A DNA stretch of 64,000 bases from Carboxylicivirga taeanensis (GCF_051851475.1 NZ_JBPUSJ010000014.1:1-64000), one strand, 5' to 3'. Shown: positions 8,776 through 17,952, numbered from the stretch's first letter. Program-made: numbers and translations. Notes: a model not told the origin generated them from the sequence alone.

Positions 8776-9250
8776 GATAATTTCAATTTGTTTAAAGCAA
8801 AACTATAAAAAGATGTCCAGAAGCATGTCAAAGTATGTTCAGAATGGTGAAAATCCAGGCGATTCAACCTCTTGTCGAACCATAGAAGGGCTGTTCTAAA
8901 CCGGCATATAGAAGTACAAAGCGAAATGATAGATTCGGGCGTTGTAGCTATTTCCGCGTCTGTTGCGTTGTCTTTCGCCTGCGGTCTTGCGTTTTTCGCA
9001 CATTTGAGGATGCCTTTGCCGATGTGTACAGACTATTGGGCTATGGAACCATTGGCTACGCTGCTAACTGTTGTTATTTAGGAGTTGGGCAGATACTTTT
9101 CGTATATGACAGAGGTTCTTCACTGCTGTTTAAAAAACTTTCCCTGTATTTGGTTCTGATTGCAGCGCAATGTGGCTAAAAGTCGCGGTTGGTTGCTGAG
9201 AGGAAGTGATATGTTGGCAGTGCTAAGAGAAAGGGTACCGGGGGAATAAA
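8776..9250. other. Intergenic stretch without recognisable gene
   Basis: About 475 bases between the start of the transglutaminase gene and the valS terminator. A 69-codon open frame (8872-9081, +) starts at TTG and has no recognisable similarity or initiation signal. I see no RNA gene, repeat or convincing promoter. Confidence 0.5.
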
Positions 9251-9297
9251 ACAACACTGACAGGTGCGGGGAAGGCAACCTGTCAGTGGGTTTTGTA
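9251..9297 (-). terminator. valS terminator
   Basis: An 11-bp perfect stem (CACTGACAGGT 9255-9265 with ACCTGTCAGTG 9278-9288) closes a 12-nt loop. On the minus strand it is followed by TTGTTTTATT. It lies about 50 bases after the valS stop. Confidence 0.7.
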
Positions 9298-9338
9298 TTA
9301 AAACTTTATTAAGTCTTATATATTGACTTAATTCTTGC

Positions 9339-11966
9339 CTATTTTTTTAATCGGGCAATGCTTTCAGTTAATGTTTTAATTTTTGCTTCCGCATCGGCTT
9401 GCTTCTGGCGCTCTTTAGCAACAACAGTTTCGGGCGCGCTGCTTACAAAACGCTCGTTACTTAGCTTTTTCATCACACCTTTTAAGAAGCCTTCCTGGTG
9501 AGCCAAATCTTTTTCAAGTTTCTCCAATTCCGCTTCAACGTCAATGAGTCCATCCATTGGCACGAAATATTCACTGGTACGAACCATAAAAGAAACAGCT
9601 CCTTCTACTTTTTCATTCACCATGTTGAGTTCACTCAAGTTGGCTAGTTTAGTCAATACGGCGTTGAAATCAGCAGAGAAGCCATCGCCCGCTAAAATGC
9701 TCAATGAAAGAGCATCTTTCATAGGAATGTTCTTTTCTTTGCGAATGGTACGAACGCCACCAACACCCTCTTTCAGCATCTCGAACTTATCAATAACAGA
9801 TAAATCCAAACCTTTTACAGTTGGCATATCCGATACCATAATACTTTCGCCTTCTGTGCGCTCTTCCAGTGCCTGCCACAATTCTTCAGACAGGAATGGC
9901 ATAAATGGATGAAGCAGACGCAACAGCTTGTCGAAAAATTCGCTGGTAGCTTTGTAGGTTGCGGCATCCAAAGGTTTTTGATAAGCTGGCTTAACTGCTT
10001 CTAAATACCACGATGAGAACTCTTGCCAGAACACGGTATACACAGTCATCAAGGCATCAGAAATGCGATACTTGTCAAAGTGATCGTTCATAATGGCAAT
10101 GGTCTGGTCCAATTTGGCATCAAACCATGCAATGGCTTGTTTAGCCGACTCAGGTTGTTCGATGGTCTCATCAATTTCCCAGCCCTTCACCAGGCGGAAA
10201 GCGTTCCATATTTTGTTGGCAAAGTTACGGCCTTGTTCCGGTAAGTTCTCGTCAAACAATAAGTCACCACCGGCCGGTGAGCATAATAGCATACCAACCC
10301 GCACACCATCAGCACCATACTTTGCAATTAAATCTAATGGGTCAGGTGAGTTACCTAACGATTTAGACATTTTGCGGCGCTGCTTGTCACGCACCATGCC
10401 AGTAAAGTACACATTCTTGAATGGGAAAGTGCCTTTGTATTCGTATCCGGCAATAATCATACGGGCTACCCAGAAGAAAATAATATCGTGACCAGTTACC
10501 AAGTCATTGGTAGGGTAGTAGTAATCAATTTCAGTGCTGTCCTCACCATAACCATCGAATACCGAGAGTGGCCATAACCATGACGAAGCCCAAGTGTCCA
10601 ACACATCTTCATCCTGCTTGATGTCAGCCACTGTAAGTGCGTTGTTGCCTGTTTTTTCTTTGGCTAGTTCAAGGGCTTTTTCATCATTTTCAGCCACAAC
10701 GTATGAACCATCATTCAGGTAGTAAACCGGGATGCGATGTCCCCACCACAGCTGACGTGAGATACACCAGTCCTTCACATTCTCCATCCAATGACGGTAA
10801 ACATTCTTGAATTTCTTAGGGTGAAATTCTACTTCATCACTCATCACCGCTTCCAAAGCTGGTTTGGCCAGATCTTCCATTTTCAGGAACCACTGAGCCG
10901 ATAGTTTGGGCTCTATCACCACATCGGTACGCTCCGAGTAGCCTACTTTATTGGTATAGTCTTCTATTTTTGCCAGGCTACCAGCTTCCTTCAAGGCGGG
11001 GATGATTTTGTCGCGTACTTCAAAGCGATCCTCGCCAATATATAATTCGGCTGCTTCACTTAATGTACCATTATCATTGAAAATGTTGATGCTTTCCAAA
11101 TTATGGCGCATACCAATTTCATAGTCATTGATATCGTGAGCAGGGGTGATTTTCAAACAACCGGTACCAAACTCCATGTCCACATATTCATCTTCAATAA
11201 TTGGAATAGAGCGGTTAATAAGTGGCACCAATACGCGTTTACCTTTCAGATGTGTAAATCGCTCATCATTCGGGTTGATACAAACAGCCGTATCACCTAG
11301 AATTGTTTCAGGACGAGTTGTTGCAATGGTCACAAACTCGTTTTCGCTACCTTCTATTTTATAGTTCAAGTAGTACAGCTTCGATTGTACCTCTTTATAA
11401 ATAACTTCCTCATCGGAAACAGCCGTCAGCGCTTTACAATCCCAGTTCACCATGCGTACACCCCGGTAGATGTAGCCTTTATTAAACAGGTCTACAAATA
11501 CCTTGATCACTGCTTCGCTTCGGATTTCATCCATGGTGAAGCTTTCGCGATCCCAGTCGCACGATGCACCTAATTTCTTTAGCTGCTGAAGAATAATGCC
11601 GCCATGCTCTTTCGTCCAGCTCCAGGCATGGTCTAAAAACTCATCACGAGTCAACTGCTTTTTATCAATTCCCTGATCTTTCAGTCTGTTTACCACTTTT
11701 GCTTCGGTGGCAATCGACGCATGGTCTGTACCAGGCACCCAACAAGCATTTTTGCCCATCATACGGGCACGACGAATTAATATATCCTGAATGGTATTGT
11801 TAAGCATGTGTCCCATGTGCAGGACGCCGGTGACGTTGGGTGGCGGAATGACGATAGTATATGGCTCACGTTCGTCAGGAACCGACTTGAAAAATTCATT
11901 ATCCATCCAATACTTATACCACTTGTCCTCTGTAGCAGACGGGTTGTACTTGCTTGCAATTTCCAT
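9339..11966 (-). CDS. valS: Valyl-tRNA synthetase
   Basis: An 875-residue class I aminoacyl-tRNA synthetase that charges tRNA-Val. The HIGH-type signature is PPNVTGVLHMGHML (about 41-54) and the KMSKS loop is RRKMSKSLGNSPDPLD. An editing (CP1) domain lies between them (TTRPETILGDTAV, GTGCLKITPAHD). The anticodon-binding helical domain follows (HPFMPFLSEELWQAL), and the C-terminal tail is the coiled coil typical of ValRS (DVEAELEKLEKDLAHQEG and the following helix). Length and start (MEIASKYNPSATEDKWY) are standard for Bacteroidota. It is monocistronic, with a minus-strand -7 box about 70 bases upstream. Confidence 0.97.
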   Translation of the reverse strand: MEIASKYNPSATEDKWYKYWMDNEFFKSVPDEREPYTIVIPPPNVTGVLHMGHMLNNTIQDILIRRARMMGKNACWVPGTDHASIATEAKVVNRLKDQGIDKKQLTRDEFLDHAWSWTKEHGGIILQQLKKLGASCDWDRESFTMDEIRSEAVIKVFVDLFNKGYIYRGVRMVNWDCKALTAVSDEEVIYKEVQSKLYYLNYKIEGSENEFVTIATTRPETILGDTAVCINPNDERFTHLKGKRVLVPLINRSIPIIEDEYVDMEFGTGCLKITPAHDINDYEIGMRHNLESINIFNDNGTLSEAAELYIGEDRFEVRDKIIPALKEAGSLAKIEDYTNKVGYSERTDVVIEPKLSAQWFLKMEDLAKPALEAVMSDEVEFHPKKFKNVYRHWMENVKDWCISRQLWWGHRIPVYYLNDGSYVVAENDEKALELAKEKTGNNALTVADIKQDEDVLDTWASSWLWPLSVFDGYGEDSTEIDYYYPTNDLVTGHDIIFFWVARMIIAGYEYKGTFPFKNVYFTGMVRDKQRRKMSKSLGNSPDPLDLIAKYGADGVRVGMLLCSPAGGDLLFDENLPEQGRNFANKIWNAFRLVKGWEIDETIEQPESAKQAIAWFDAKLDQTIAIMNDHFDKYRISDALMTVYTVFWQEFSSWYLEAVKPAYQKPLDAATYKATSEFFDKLLRLLHPFMPFLSEELWQALEERTEGESIMVSDMPTVKGLDLSVIDKFEMLKEGVGGVRTIRKEKNIPMKDALSLSILAGDGFSADFNAVLTKLANLSELNMVNEKVEGAVSFMVRTSEYFVPMDGLIDVEAELEKLEKDLAHQEGFLKGVMKKLSNERFVSSAPETVVAKERQKQADAEAKIKTLTESIARLKK

Positions 11967-12036
11967 AATTGTAATTGTCTTTCTTCGTTTCTATTGTTGC
12001 CAATGGGCATAGCCATCGGGAAATTTAATAAGGTTG

Positions 12037-12044
12037 CAAAAATA
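12037..12044 (-). promoter_or_regulatory. -7 box for valS
   Basis: Read on the minus strand this is TATTTTTG, fitting TAnnTTTG. It implies a leader of about 65 nt before valS. The -33 region is weak. Confidence 0.45.
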
Positions 12045-12387
12045 AGAAAAAAAACAGTGTTAGGGTATTGTTTTAGCGATAAGTAAAGGCATGTTAGGGA
12101 GAAATAGAAGCCAATATTTTGATGAACCAACCTTGATTTATGCCCTGCTGTTTGTCAACGCTTCCTTTCCAAAAATATTTGAGGCCCTCCCAGATAGTTG
12201 GGAGCTGTTAAATTACACAGGCTTTATCCATGGTTATAATATATAGTAAGCACCTTTTTACGAAGGTGGATTATTTAATACGTGTAGTTGGACGCGACGG
12301 CATTAAGTAAAAACGGTTTATTACTGTTAGGAAGGTTGGAAGTCATGAAGCGGACTTCTTTGTTTCTTTTTTGATGGAGAGTTTGTT
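12045..12387. other. Intergenic stretch without recognisable gene
   Basis: About 340 AT-rich bases between the divergent valS and Fur-family promoters. I see no ORF with gene character, no RNA gene and no repeat. Confidence 0.5.
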
Positions 12388-12417
12388 TTTGGCAGCGTAT
12401 TAAAAACATTACTTTTG
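12388..12417 (+). promoter_or_regulatory. Promoter of the Fur-family gene
   Basis: A -33 TTTG (12388-12391), an 18-nt spacer and a -7 TACTTTTG (12410-12417) match the Bacteroidota consensus. The -7 box ends only 5 bases before the ATG at 12423, so the transcript may be nearly leaderless. Confidence 0.6.
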
Positions 12418-12422
12418 TAAAC

Positions 12423-12848
12423 ATGAAAACCGATGAGAGTATCAAAGATTATTTAAGGCAACGTTCGTTAAAGGCAACGCCTATAAGAGTTGAACTGTTA
12501 AGACTCTTATCGCAAAATGAAGCGGCCCTTCCATATTCCGGGATACAGAGTCATCTCAAAAAATTCGATCGGGTTACGCTGTATAGAACAATTAATGCCC
12601 TGATAGATAACGGCATTGTGCATAAGGCGTCAACATCGGGCGACGAAACTTATTATGCCTTGTGCAACCGGCAATGCTCCCGCCATTGTCACAACCATGA
12701 GCACATTCACTTTATTTGCACGCATTGTCAGGAAGTATCATGTATTCACATAGAGCAATCTATAAATATTTCTTTGCCCGAGTTTCAGATAGAAGAAGTG
12801 TCGGTGGAAGTTAGCGGCATTTGTAAAAAGTGTTTGCAGGGCGAATGA
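12423..12848 (+). CDS. Fur-family metal-responsive repressor
   Basis: A 141-residue protein. A winged-helix DNA-binding domain covers about 1-85 (LKATPIRVELLRLLSQNE, FDRVTLYRTINALIDNGIVHK). The C-terminal dimerisation domain has a His-rich insert (CSRHCHNHEHIHFICTHC) and two CxxC pairs (CTHC and CKKC) that would hold a structural zinc. Regulatory-site ligands come from the HNHEHIH segment. It could be an iron (Fur), zinc (Zur) or peroxide (PerR) sensor; the extra Cys/His in the linker does not settle which. It is a single gene between valS and xerD, with no Fur-box inverted repeat recognised at its own promoter. Confidence 0.88.
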   Translation: MKTDESIKDYLRQRSLKATPIRVELLRLLSQNEAALPYSGIQSHLKKFDRVTLYRTINALIDNGIVHKASTSGDETYYALCNRQCSRHCHNHEHIHFICTHCQEVSCIHIEQSINISLPEFQIEEVSVEVSGICKKCLQGE

Positions 12849-12921
12849 TTTTTTTAGAAACTGCAATGTATTTATTCATTTGTATGAATAAGATTGCGAC
12901 TAGTCATTTCGTCAGGCAATT

Positions 12922-12951
12922 AAAAAAGCGCAACCATTACTGATTGCGCTT
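12922..12951 (-). terminator. xerD terminator
   Basis: An 8-bp stem (AAGCGCAA 12926-12933 with TTGCGCTT 12944-12951) closes a 10-nt loop. On the minus strand it is followed by a run of six Ts, 20 bases beyond the xerD stop. Confidence 0.75.
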
Positions 12952-12972
12952 ATTCATTTCAACTATTTTTTA

Positions 12973-13872
12973 TTACGACCTTGGGTGAAATTGAATAAGG
13001 GTATTTTTTAAATACTCCTTGTCAAGGTGCGTATAAATTTCTGTTGTAATAATCGACTCGTGGCCTAGCATTTCCTGCACAGCTCTTAAGTTAGCGCCCC
13101 CATCAATCAGGTGAGTGGCAAACGAGTGACGGAAGGTATGCGGGCTGATATTTTTCTCAAAACCAAGCTTCTTAGTCAGGTTCTTGATAATAGTAAATAT
13201 CATTACACGCGACAGCTTACGCCCGCGTCGATTTAAGAATAGAATATCTTCGTCTTCCTTATGTATTTTAAGAGTACGACGATACTCACTCAGGTACAAG
13301 TTAATTTCCTTAATGGCTTTTGAGCTAATAGGCACTAAACGCTCTTTATTGCCCTTTCCTTCGATTTTAATAAAACCCGACTCGAAGAAGAGGTTCGAGA
13401 TTTTTAGATCGATTAGCTCCGATACACGCAGACCACAGCTATACAATGTTTCCAAAATAGCTTTGTTGCGCTGTCCTTCAGACTTTTTAAGGTCCACTGA
13501 ATTGATAATGGTATCAATTTCTTCGACCGATAAGATATCAGGAAGCTTACGTCCAATTTTTGGCGACTCTAGCAGTGCGGTCGGATCTTTCTCCACTTTT
13601 TCTTCAATAAGTAAAAACTTATAGAACGATTTAATACCACTGATCACACGTGCCTGAGTTCTTGGACTGATGCCTCTTTCCCCTATCCATTGCATCATTT
13701 CCTTTAAATCTGCCAGAATAACATCCTCAGGTCCCTTTTTTTTCCCTCTTTCGTCTAAGAATGTTACTAATTTTGTCAGATCGGTAATGTACGCATGGAT
13801 TGAATTTTCAGATAACCCCTTTTCGATATTCAGGTAGTTTCTAAATTCTTTAATTTCTGATTCCCAATTCAT
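12973..13872 (-). CDS. xerD: Tyrosine recombinase XerD
   Basis: A 299-residue tyrosine recombinase that, with XerC, resolves chromosome dimers at dif during division. The N-terminal SAM-like core-binding domain covers about 1-90. The catalytic set is complete: Arg149 (SCGLRVSEL), Lys173 or Lys176 (EGKGNKERLVP), His245 and Arg248 (HTFRHSFATHL), His271 (LGHESI) and Tyr280 (IYTHL). I choose the ATG at 13872 (MNWESEIKEF). The open frame extends 23 codons upstream, but that extension is hydrophobic and unlike the family. The position beside aroQ, with no integrase-type neighbours, supports the housekeeping role rather than a mobile-element integrase. Confidence 0.92.
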   Translation of the reverse strand: MNWESEIKEFRNYLNIEKGLSENSIHAYITDLTKLVTFLDERGKKKGPEDVILADLKEMMQWIGERGISPRTQARVISGIKSFYKFLLIEEKVEKDPTALLESPKIGRKLPDILSVEEIDTIINSVDLKKSEGQRNKAILETLYSCGLRVSELIDLKISNLFFESGFIKIEGKGNKERLVPISSKAIKEINLYLSEYRRTLKIHKEDEDILFLNRRGRKLSRVMIFTIIKNLTKKLGFEKNISPHTFRHSFATHLIDGGANLRAVQEMLGHESIITTEIYTHLDKEYLKNTLIQFHPRS

Positions 13873-14028
13873 AATTAAACATTTTATAGTATTTCCCGAT
13901 TTATTATCAGTAAAAATAAGAATTGCACTGATAATGAGCAATAGATCAAGGCAAAAATTTAAAATAATTTTTATTTTTCCTACAAAATTTTATTAATATT
14001 CATGCTTTTTTATTCCAACAAACTATCG

Positions 14029-14036
14029 TAATTTTG
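14029..14036 (+). promoter_or_regulatory. -7 box for aroQ
   Basis: TAATTTTG fits TAnnTTTG, 23 bases before the aroQ ATG. The region 19-20 nt upstream is only a T-run, so the -33 box is weak. Confidence 0.5.
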
Positions 14037-14058
14037 CGGCTAGAAACTGAAGGACTAC

Positions 14059-14481
14059 ATGAACTTGTTAATTATTAATGGACCTAACTTAAACTTGTTA
14101 GGGAAACGAGAAACTTCCATTTATGGAACAGAAGCTTTTGAAGATTATCTTAACAAGCTCATTGCGAGGTATCCTACGGATAATATCACCTATTACCAGT
14201 CCAACAGTGAAGGAGAAATTATAGATAGGATACACGCTGATGGCTATACGGTGGATGGTATTATTATTAACGCAGGTGCTTATACCCACACATCATTAGC
14301 CATTGCCGATGCAGTTTCAGCCATCCAAAGCCCGGTTATCGAAGTTCATATTAGCAATGTGCACAAGCGCGAAGTTGTGCGTCACCGATCATTCCTGTCT
14401 CCTGTTTGTAAAGGAGTAATTGGCGGGTTTGGTTTAGACTCCTACCGTTTGGCCATCGAAGCACTTAAAGAATCAATGTAA
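14059..14481 (+). CDS. aroQ: 3-dehydroquinate dehydratase, type II
   Basis: A 140-residue type II dehydroquinase that converts 3-dehydroquinate to 3-dehydroshikimate in the shikimate pathway. Signatures are IINGPNLNLLGKRETSIYG (catalytic Tyr in SIYG, flexible-loop Arg in GKRE), YQSNSEGEIIDRIH, the substrate loop INAGAYTHTSLAIADA, and EVHISNVHKREVVRHRS with the catalytic His. The family forms dodecamers. No other aromatic-pathway gene is adjacent. Confidence 0.95.
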   Translation: MNLLIINGPNLNLLGKRETSIYGTEAFEDYLNKLIARYPTDNITYYQSNSEGEIIDRIHADGYTVDGIIINAGAYTHTSLAIADAVSAIQSPVIEVHISNVHKREVVRHRSFLSPVCKGVIGGFGLDSYRLAIEALKESM

Positions 14482-14583
14482 AAGACATTAAAGATAGAAA
14501 TTTAAAACGTTGAATAAGAGTTGGGGAAGGACTTTGATTCAGCATAATATTAATTGTTGCATACCATCAAGAAAAATTTAGTT

Positions 14584-16011
14584 ATGAAGAAGTTTACCAA
14601 AATTGTTGCTACAATTTCGGATCGTGATTGTGAGGTTGATTTTCTTAAAAAGCTTTACAAGGCGGGAATGAATGTTGTCCGTCTGAACACAGCTCATCAG
14701 GATTTTGAAGGCGTATTAAAAGTAATTACCAACACGCGTGCCGTATCGGATAAGATTGCTATTTTGATCGATACTAAAGGCCCAGAAATCAGAACTACCA
14801 AGTGCGAAGGTACTCTGGAGATGACTACCGGCGATGTTGTGAAAGTAAAAGGAGATATCGATGGTATCTCAACTAAAGACTTCATCTGTGTGAGCTATGG
14901 CGAGTTTGTTAATGACGTACCTGTAGGTAGTCAGATCCTTATCGACGATGGTGAAGTAGCCATGGAGGTAATGTCAAAAGAAGATGATCACCTGGTTTGT
15001 AAAGTACAGAATGATGGTTCTGTGGGTAGCCGTAAGAGTGTGAACGTACCAGGTGTGCGTATCAACTTGCCATCGGTAACTGAAAAAGACCGTAACTTCA
15101 TCAAATTCGCCGCTCAAAACAATATCGATTTTGTTGCTCACTCTTTTGTTCGTAACAAAGAGGACGTGATGGAAGTGCAGCAGATACTTGATGAAATGGA
15201 AAGCCCAATGAAAATTGTGGCCAAAATTGAGAATGCTGAAGGTGTAGAAAATCTGGATGAGATTTTGGAGCATGTTCACGGTATTATGGTAGCACGTGGC
15301 GACCTGGGTATTGAAGTACCACAAGAGAAGATCCCTGGTATTCAGCGTCAGATGATTCGCAAGTGTGTGGAAGCTAAGAAGCCTGTTATTGTGGCAACAC
15401 AAATGCTTCACACCATGATTAAGAACCCACGCCCAACGCGTGCAGAGGTAACGGATGTGGCAAATGCTATTTATTATCGTACTGATGCCATCATGTTAAG
15501 TGGTGAAACAGCCTACGGTAACTACCCTGTTGAAGCAGTGAAGACCATGTCTAAGATTGCCAAAGAGGTAGAAGCAGCTAAGGATAGCCGTAATGATATT
15601 CCTGTAGTGCCAGAATCAGCTGACATTACTGCTTATTTGGCCGATACAGCTGTTAAAGCGAGTCGTTCATTGGAGGTTAAAGCGGTATTGACAGATAGTT
15701 TGACTGGTAAAACAGCTCGTTACCTGGCGGCTTTCCGCGGAACATGTCCTGTGTATGCCCTATGTTATAATGCCAATGTAGGACGTCAATTGGCGCTTTC
15801 TTATGGTGTATTCCCTCGTTTGATGGAAGATGGTAGCTCGAAGAAGGAGATTCTTAAGAAGACCCTTAAAAAGCTACTGAAGAAAGATCGTCTTGCTGAG
15901 GATGATTTGGTGGCCTACCTTGGCGGAAGCTTTGGTATTGGTGGCGGTACTTCTTACCTGGAGATAATTACCGTGAAAGCGTTATTGGAAAAAGTTGAGA
16001 AAGGTCAATAG
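14584..16011 (+). CDS. pyk: Pyruvate kinase
   Basis: A 475-residue glycolytic enzyme that makes ATP and pyruvate from phosphoenolpyruvate and ADP. The start at 14584 gives the family's beginning (MKKFTKIVATISDR, then AGMNVVRLNTAHQ). The open frame extends 10 codons upstream without support. Other motifs are LIDTKGPEIRT, the B domain (about 70-165), the active site IVAKIENAEGVENLDEIL, VARGDLGIEVP, MLSGETAYGNYPVEAV, and a C-terminal allosteric-type domain that ends early. The protein is slightly shorter than enzymes with a full regulatory C-domain. It is followed by its own terminator. Confidence 0.95.
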   Translation: MKKFTKIVATISDRDCEVDFLKKLYKAGMNVVRLNTAHQDFEGVLKVITNTRAVSDKIAILIDTKGPEIRTTKCEGTLEMTTGDVVKVKGDIDGISTKDFICVSYGEFVNDVPVGSQILIDDGEVAMEVMSKEDDHLVCKVQNDGSVGSRKSVNVPGVRINLPSVTEKDRNFIKFAAQNNIDFVAHSFVRNKEDVMEVQQILDEMESPMKIVAKIENAEGVENLDEILEHVHGIMVARGDLGIEVPQEKIPGIQRQMIRKCVEAKKPVIVATQMLHTMIKNPRPTRAEVTDVANAIYYRTDAIMLSGETAYGNYPVEAVKTMSKIAKEVEAAKDSRNDIPVVPESADITAYLADTAVKASRSLEVKAVLTDSLTGKTARYLAAFRGTCPVYALCYNANVGRQLALSYGVFPRLMEDGSSKKEILKKTLKKLLKKDRLAEDDLVAYLGGSFGIGGGTSYLEIITVKALLEKVEKGQ

Positions 16012-16033
16012 TTGACTTTTTAAAGATATAGAG

Positions 16034-16064
16034 AAGGTGCTATCCTATGGGTGGCACCTTTTTT
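16034..16064 (+). terminator. pyk terminator
   Basis: A 7-bp stem (AAGGTGC with GCACCTT) closes a 13-nt loop and runs into six Ts, 22 bases after the pyk stop. Confidence 0.75.
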
Positions 16065-16275
16065 GTTTTTAGGCTGGGCTTGGATGCAAACATTGTCTGT
16101 AAATGGTCTCACCAAGAAATGTAGGTCAGCATTTGTCACTAGTAATGTCAGGTGATGGCTTGTCAGCCTTAGGGATTAAAAAAAAAATCATCTTTTTTTA
16201 GGAGCTTAAATGATTGATTGCAAATGATGAAGCAAAAGGGGATGAATAAAAGTTTTGTTTCAAGGGGAAAAAAGT

Positions 16276-16306
16276 ATTGCATAATAGAAAAGAGTGCTTA
16301 TCTTTG
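16276..16306 (+). promoter_or_regulatory. Promoter of the tRNA-Asp cluster
   Basis: A -33 ATTG (16276-16279), a 19-nt spacer and a -7 TATCTTTG (16299-16306) make a good Bacteroidota promoter. It implies a 5' leader of about 100 nt before the first tRNA, removed by RNase P. The bases from 16065 to this promoter show nothing recognisable. Confidence 0.6.
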
Positions 16307-16414
16307 CATCGCTTTCAGAAACAGGGATACCACTTAAGACGGTATAAACAAAGGAAAGCAGGCGGTTTTAAAAGTAAAATTGCTTAATCAAAAAGACTGA
16401 AAAGAATCTAAACT

Positions 16415-16488
16415 GGTCTGGTAGTTCAGCTGGTTAGAATGCCGGCCTGTCACGCCGGAGGTCGCGGGTTCGAGTCCCGTCCAGACCG
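16415..16488 (+). tRNA. tRNA-Asp (GTC), copy 1
   Basis: A 74-nt cloverleaf: acceptor GGTCTGG/CCAGACC with discriminator G; anticodon stem CCGGC/GCCGG around loop CTGTCAC, anticodon GTC; T arm CGGG-TTCGAGT-CCCG. CCA is not encoded. All three copies in the cluster are identical. Confidence 0.97.
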
Positions 16489-16526
16489 CTTGTTTAGTTT
16501 TCTTAAAGATATTGAAGTGTAAAACT

Positions 16527-16600
16527 GGTCTGGTAGTTCAGCTGGTTAGAATGCCGGCCTGTCACGCCGGAGGTCGCGGGTTCGAGTCCCGTCCAGACCG
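16527..16600 (+). tRNA. tRNA-Asp (GTC), copy 2
   Basis: Identical in all 74 bases to copy 1, with anticodon GTC. It lies 38 bases after copy 1. The flanks match copy 1 briefly (ACT before, CTTGTTT after), which suggests recent tandem duplication. Confidence 0.97.
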
Positions 16601-16623
16601 CTTGTTTTAAACTTCATCGTATT

Positions 16624-16697
16624 GGTCTGGTAGTTCAGCTGGTTAGAATGCCGGCCTGTCACGCCGGAGGTCGCGGGTTCGAGTCCCGTCCAGACCG
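16624..16697 (+). tRNA. tRNA-Asp (GTC), copy 3
   Basis: Identical in all 74 bases to copies 1 and 2, with anticodon GTC. It is the last gene of the cluster and is followed at once by a terminator hairpin. Confidence 0.97.
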
Positions 16698-16698
16698 C

Positions 16699-16732
16699 AC
16701 AAAAGCTCATCATTTGATGGGCTTTTGTTGTT
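16699..16732 (+). terminator. tRNA-Asp cluster terminator
   Basis: A 13-bp stem (ACAAAAGCTCATC with GATGGGCTTTTGT, one G-U pair) closes the loop ATTT and ends in a T-rich stretch, one base after the third tRNA. Confidence 0.85.
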
Positions 16733-16832
16733 TATAGGCGTGTGTGATTCTTAATCCCGAATTTGTCAGCCCACCGGCGTCAATTCAATTTGTCCACAAA
16801 TTAACGCCATTCTCAGGACTTCTTTAGCGCGT

Positions 16833-17924
16833 TTATAGAGTTGAAAGAATGGTGTTAAATGCCTGCCAAAATCGTGTGTGAAAAAGCCTGCTTTCTTCAT
16901 CTAAATGCTCCCAAAGATATTTTGCTGTTGAATGCGGCTGAAATTTATAGGTAAGGGTGTTGAGAAAAAATTGAGAACGTTCGGGGTGGAACTGTACGCC
17001 AAATACATTTGGGTAGTGGGCATGGAAGATGGCTTCAGGGATTTTACCGTCCATCGAAGAGGCGCCAATGATAAAGCCTTTCCCGAGCTTTTTAATGGCT
17101 TGATGGTGGTAGCTGTTAACCCACGGGCTTATCTCACCATCTAAATTAACCAGGTTAGGGAAAAAGTAATCTTTAAAAGCGATTTGGTGAAAATGTGAGC
17201 CAGCCAATTGTTCTTTTGTATGCGCGGGCATATGCACAAAGAAATTACGATGAATGGCATTTGTTTGCAAGTGTGCTAAGCCCTTGCATTCGTCGCTGTT
17301 GTATACTTCTGATGGGATATCCTGTATAAGGGTGCCGCCGGTGGCTACATTCATCGATTGCATGCCCAGGCAGATGCCAAAAATGAGGTAGTTGGGGTTA
17401 TGTTCCAGCAACGGAAGGTAATCGTTATTCTGATAGCCGCCCAAAAGGTGGTAAATGAATGACGTTTCAAAATAGTGCCGGTAAGGATCTGTTATTACTG
17501 TTCGGGGATGTATTTCCTCCTGGTAAATGGCGGGTGGAATATCAGGGCCACCAAAGAATATGATGCCGTCACTATCTTCAAAAAGCTGTTTAAAGGTTTG
17601 GGAGCAGGCATTCTTACAAAATAGGCTATCAACTAAAAGTGTATCGGTAAGCTCATATAGTTGAATCGGTAATTGAGACAAAGTGTCGAGCATTTGTTGC
17701 GTTTGTGAGTAATCATAGGCTTCATCCTTGTGATAGATGCCCAATAGCTCGACCGATGCAAGATTCAGTAACCCTTTTTGCGATAAAGTGGCGATCACCT
17801 CAATAGTACTGGTGGTGGGGTGTGCTAAAAGCAGGCGTTTTTCTTGTTGATGGTTTATGGGTGGCGGTAATTGAGCGCTTGAGCTAATTGCAGCCAATAG
17901 GAGGATGAATGTTAGGCTTTTCAT
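16833..17924 (-). CDS. Peptidase C26 (class I glutamine amidotransferase-like), exported
   Basis: A 363-residue protein with a signal peptide (MKSLTFILLLAAISSSAQ). The body resembles gamma-glutamyl-gamma-aminobutyrate hydrolases (PuuD-like, family C26). The nucleophile elbow is FGICLGMQSMN with the catalytic Cys, and the His-Glu pair sits in GVQFHPERSQ. An early GGPDIPPAIY segment corresponds to the oxyanion region. Most family members are cytoplasmic, so a secreted version is somewhat unusual. It probably cleaves gamma-glutamyl amides or peptides in the periplasm; the substrate is unknown. It stands alone between the tRNA cluster and a chemoreceptor. Confidence 0.8.
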   Translation of the reverse strand: MKSLTFILLLAAISSSAQLPPPINHQQEKRLLLAHPTTSTIEVIATLSQKGLLNLASVELLGIYHKDEAYDYSQTQQMLDTLSQLPIQLYELTDTLLVDSLFCKNACSQTFKQLFEDSDGIIFFGGPDIPPAIYQEEIHPRTVITDPYRHYFETSFIYHLLGGYQNNDYLPLLEHNPNYLIFGICLGMQSMNVATGGTLIQDIPSEVYNSDECKGLAHLQTNAIHRNFFVHMPAHTKEQLAGSHFHQIAFKDYFFPNLVNLDGEISPWVNSYHHQAIKKLGKGFIIGASSMDGKIPEAIFHAHYPNVFGVQFHPERSQFFLNTLTYKFQPHSTAKYLWEHLDEESRLFHTRFWQAFNTILSTL

Positions 17925-17952
17925 ACTTATACATTTGGTGTACTCAAATGTA

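Noticed and set aside
8872..9081. A 69-codon plus-strand frame in the gap before valS
   Set aside because: It starts with TTG, has no promoter or ribosome-binding signal that I can see, and resembles no family.
12973..13872. Phage or island integrase
   Set aside because: The sequence fits housekeeping XerD in length and motifs. No attachment site, excisionase or phage genes are nearby, and the adjacent tRNAs are 2.5 kb away with no repeated tRNA end.
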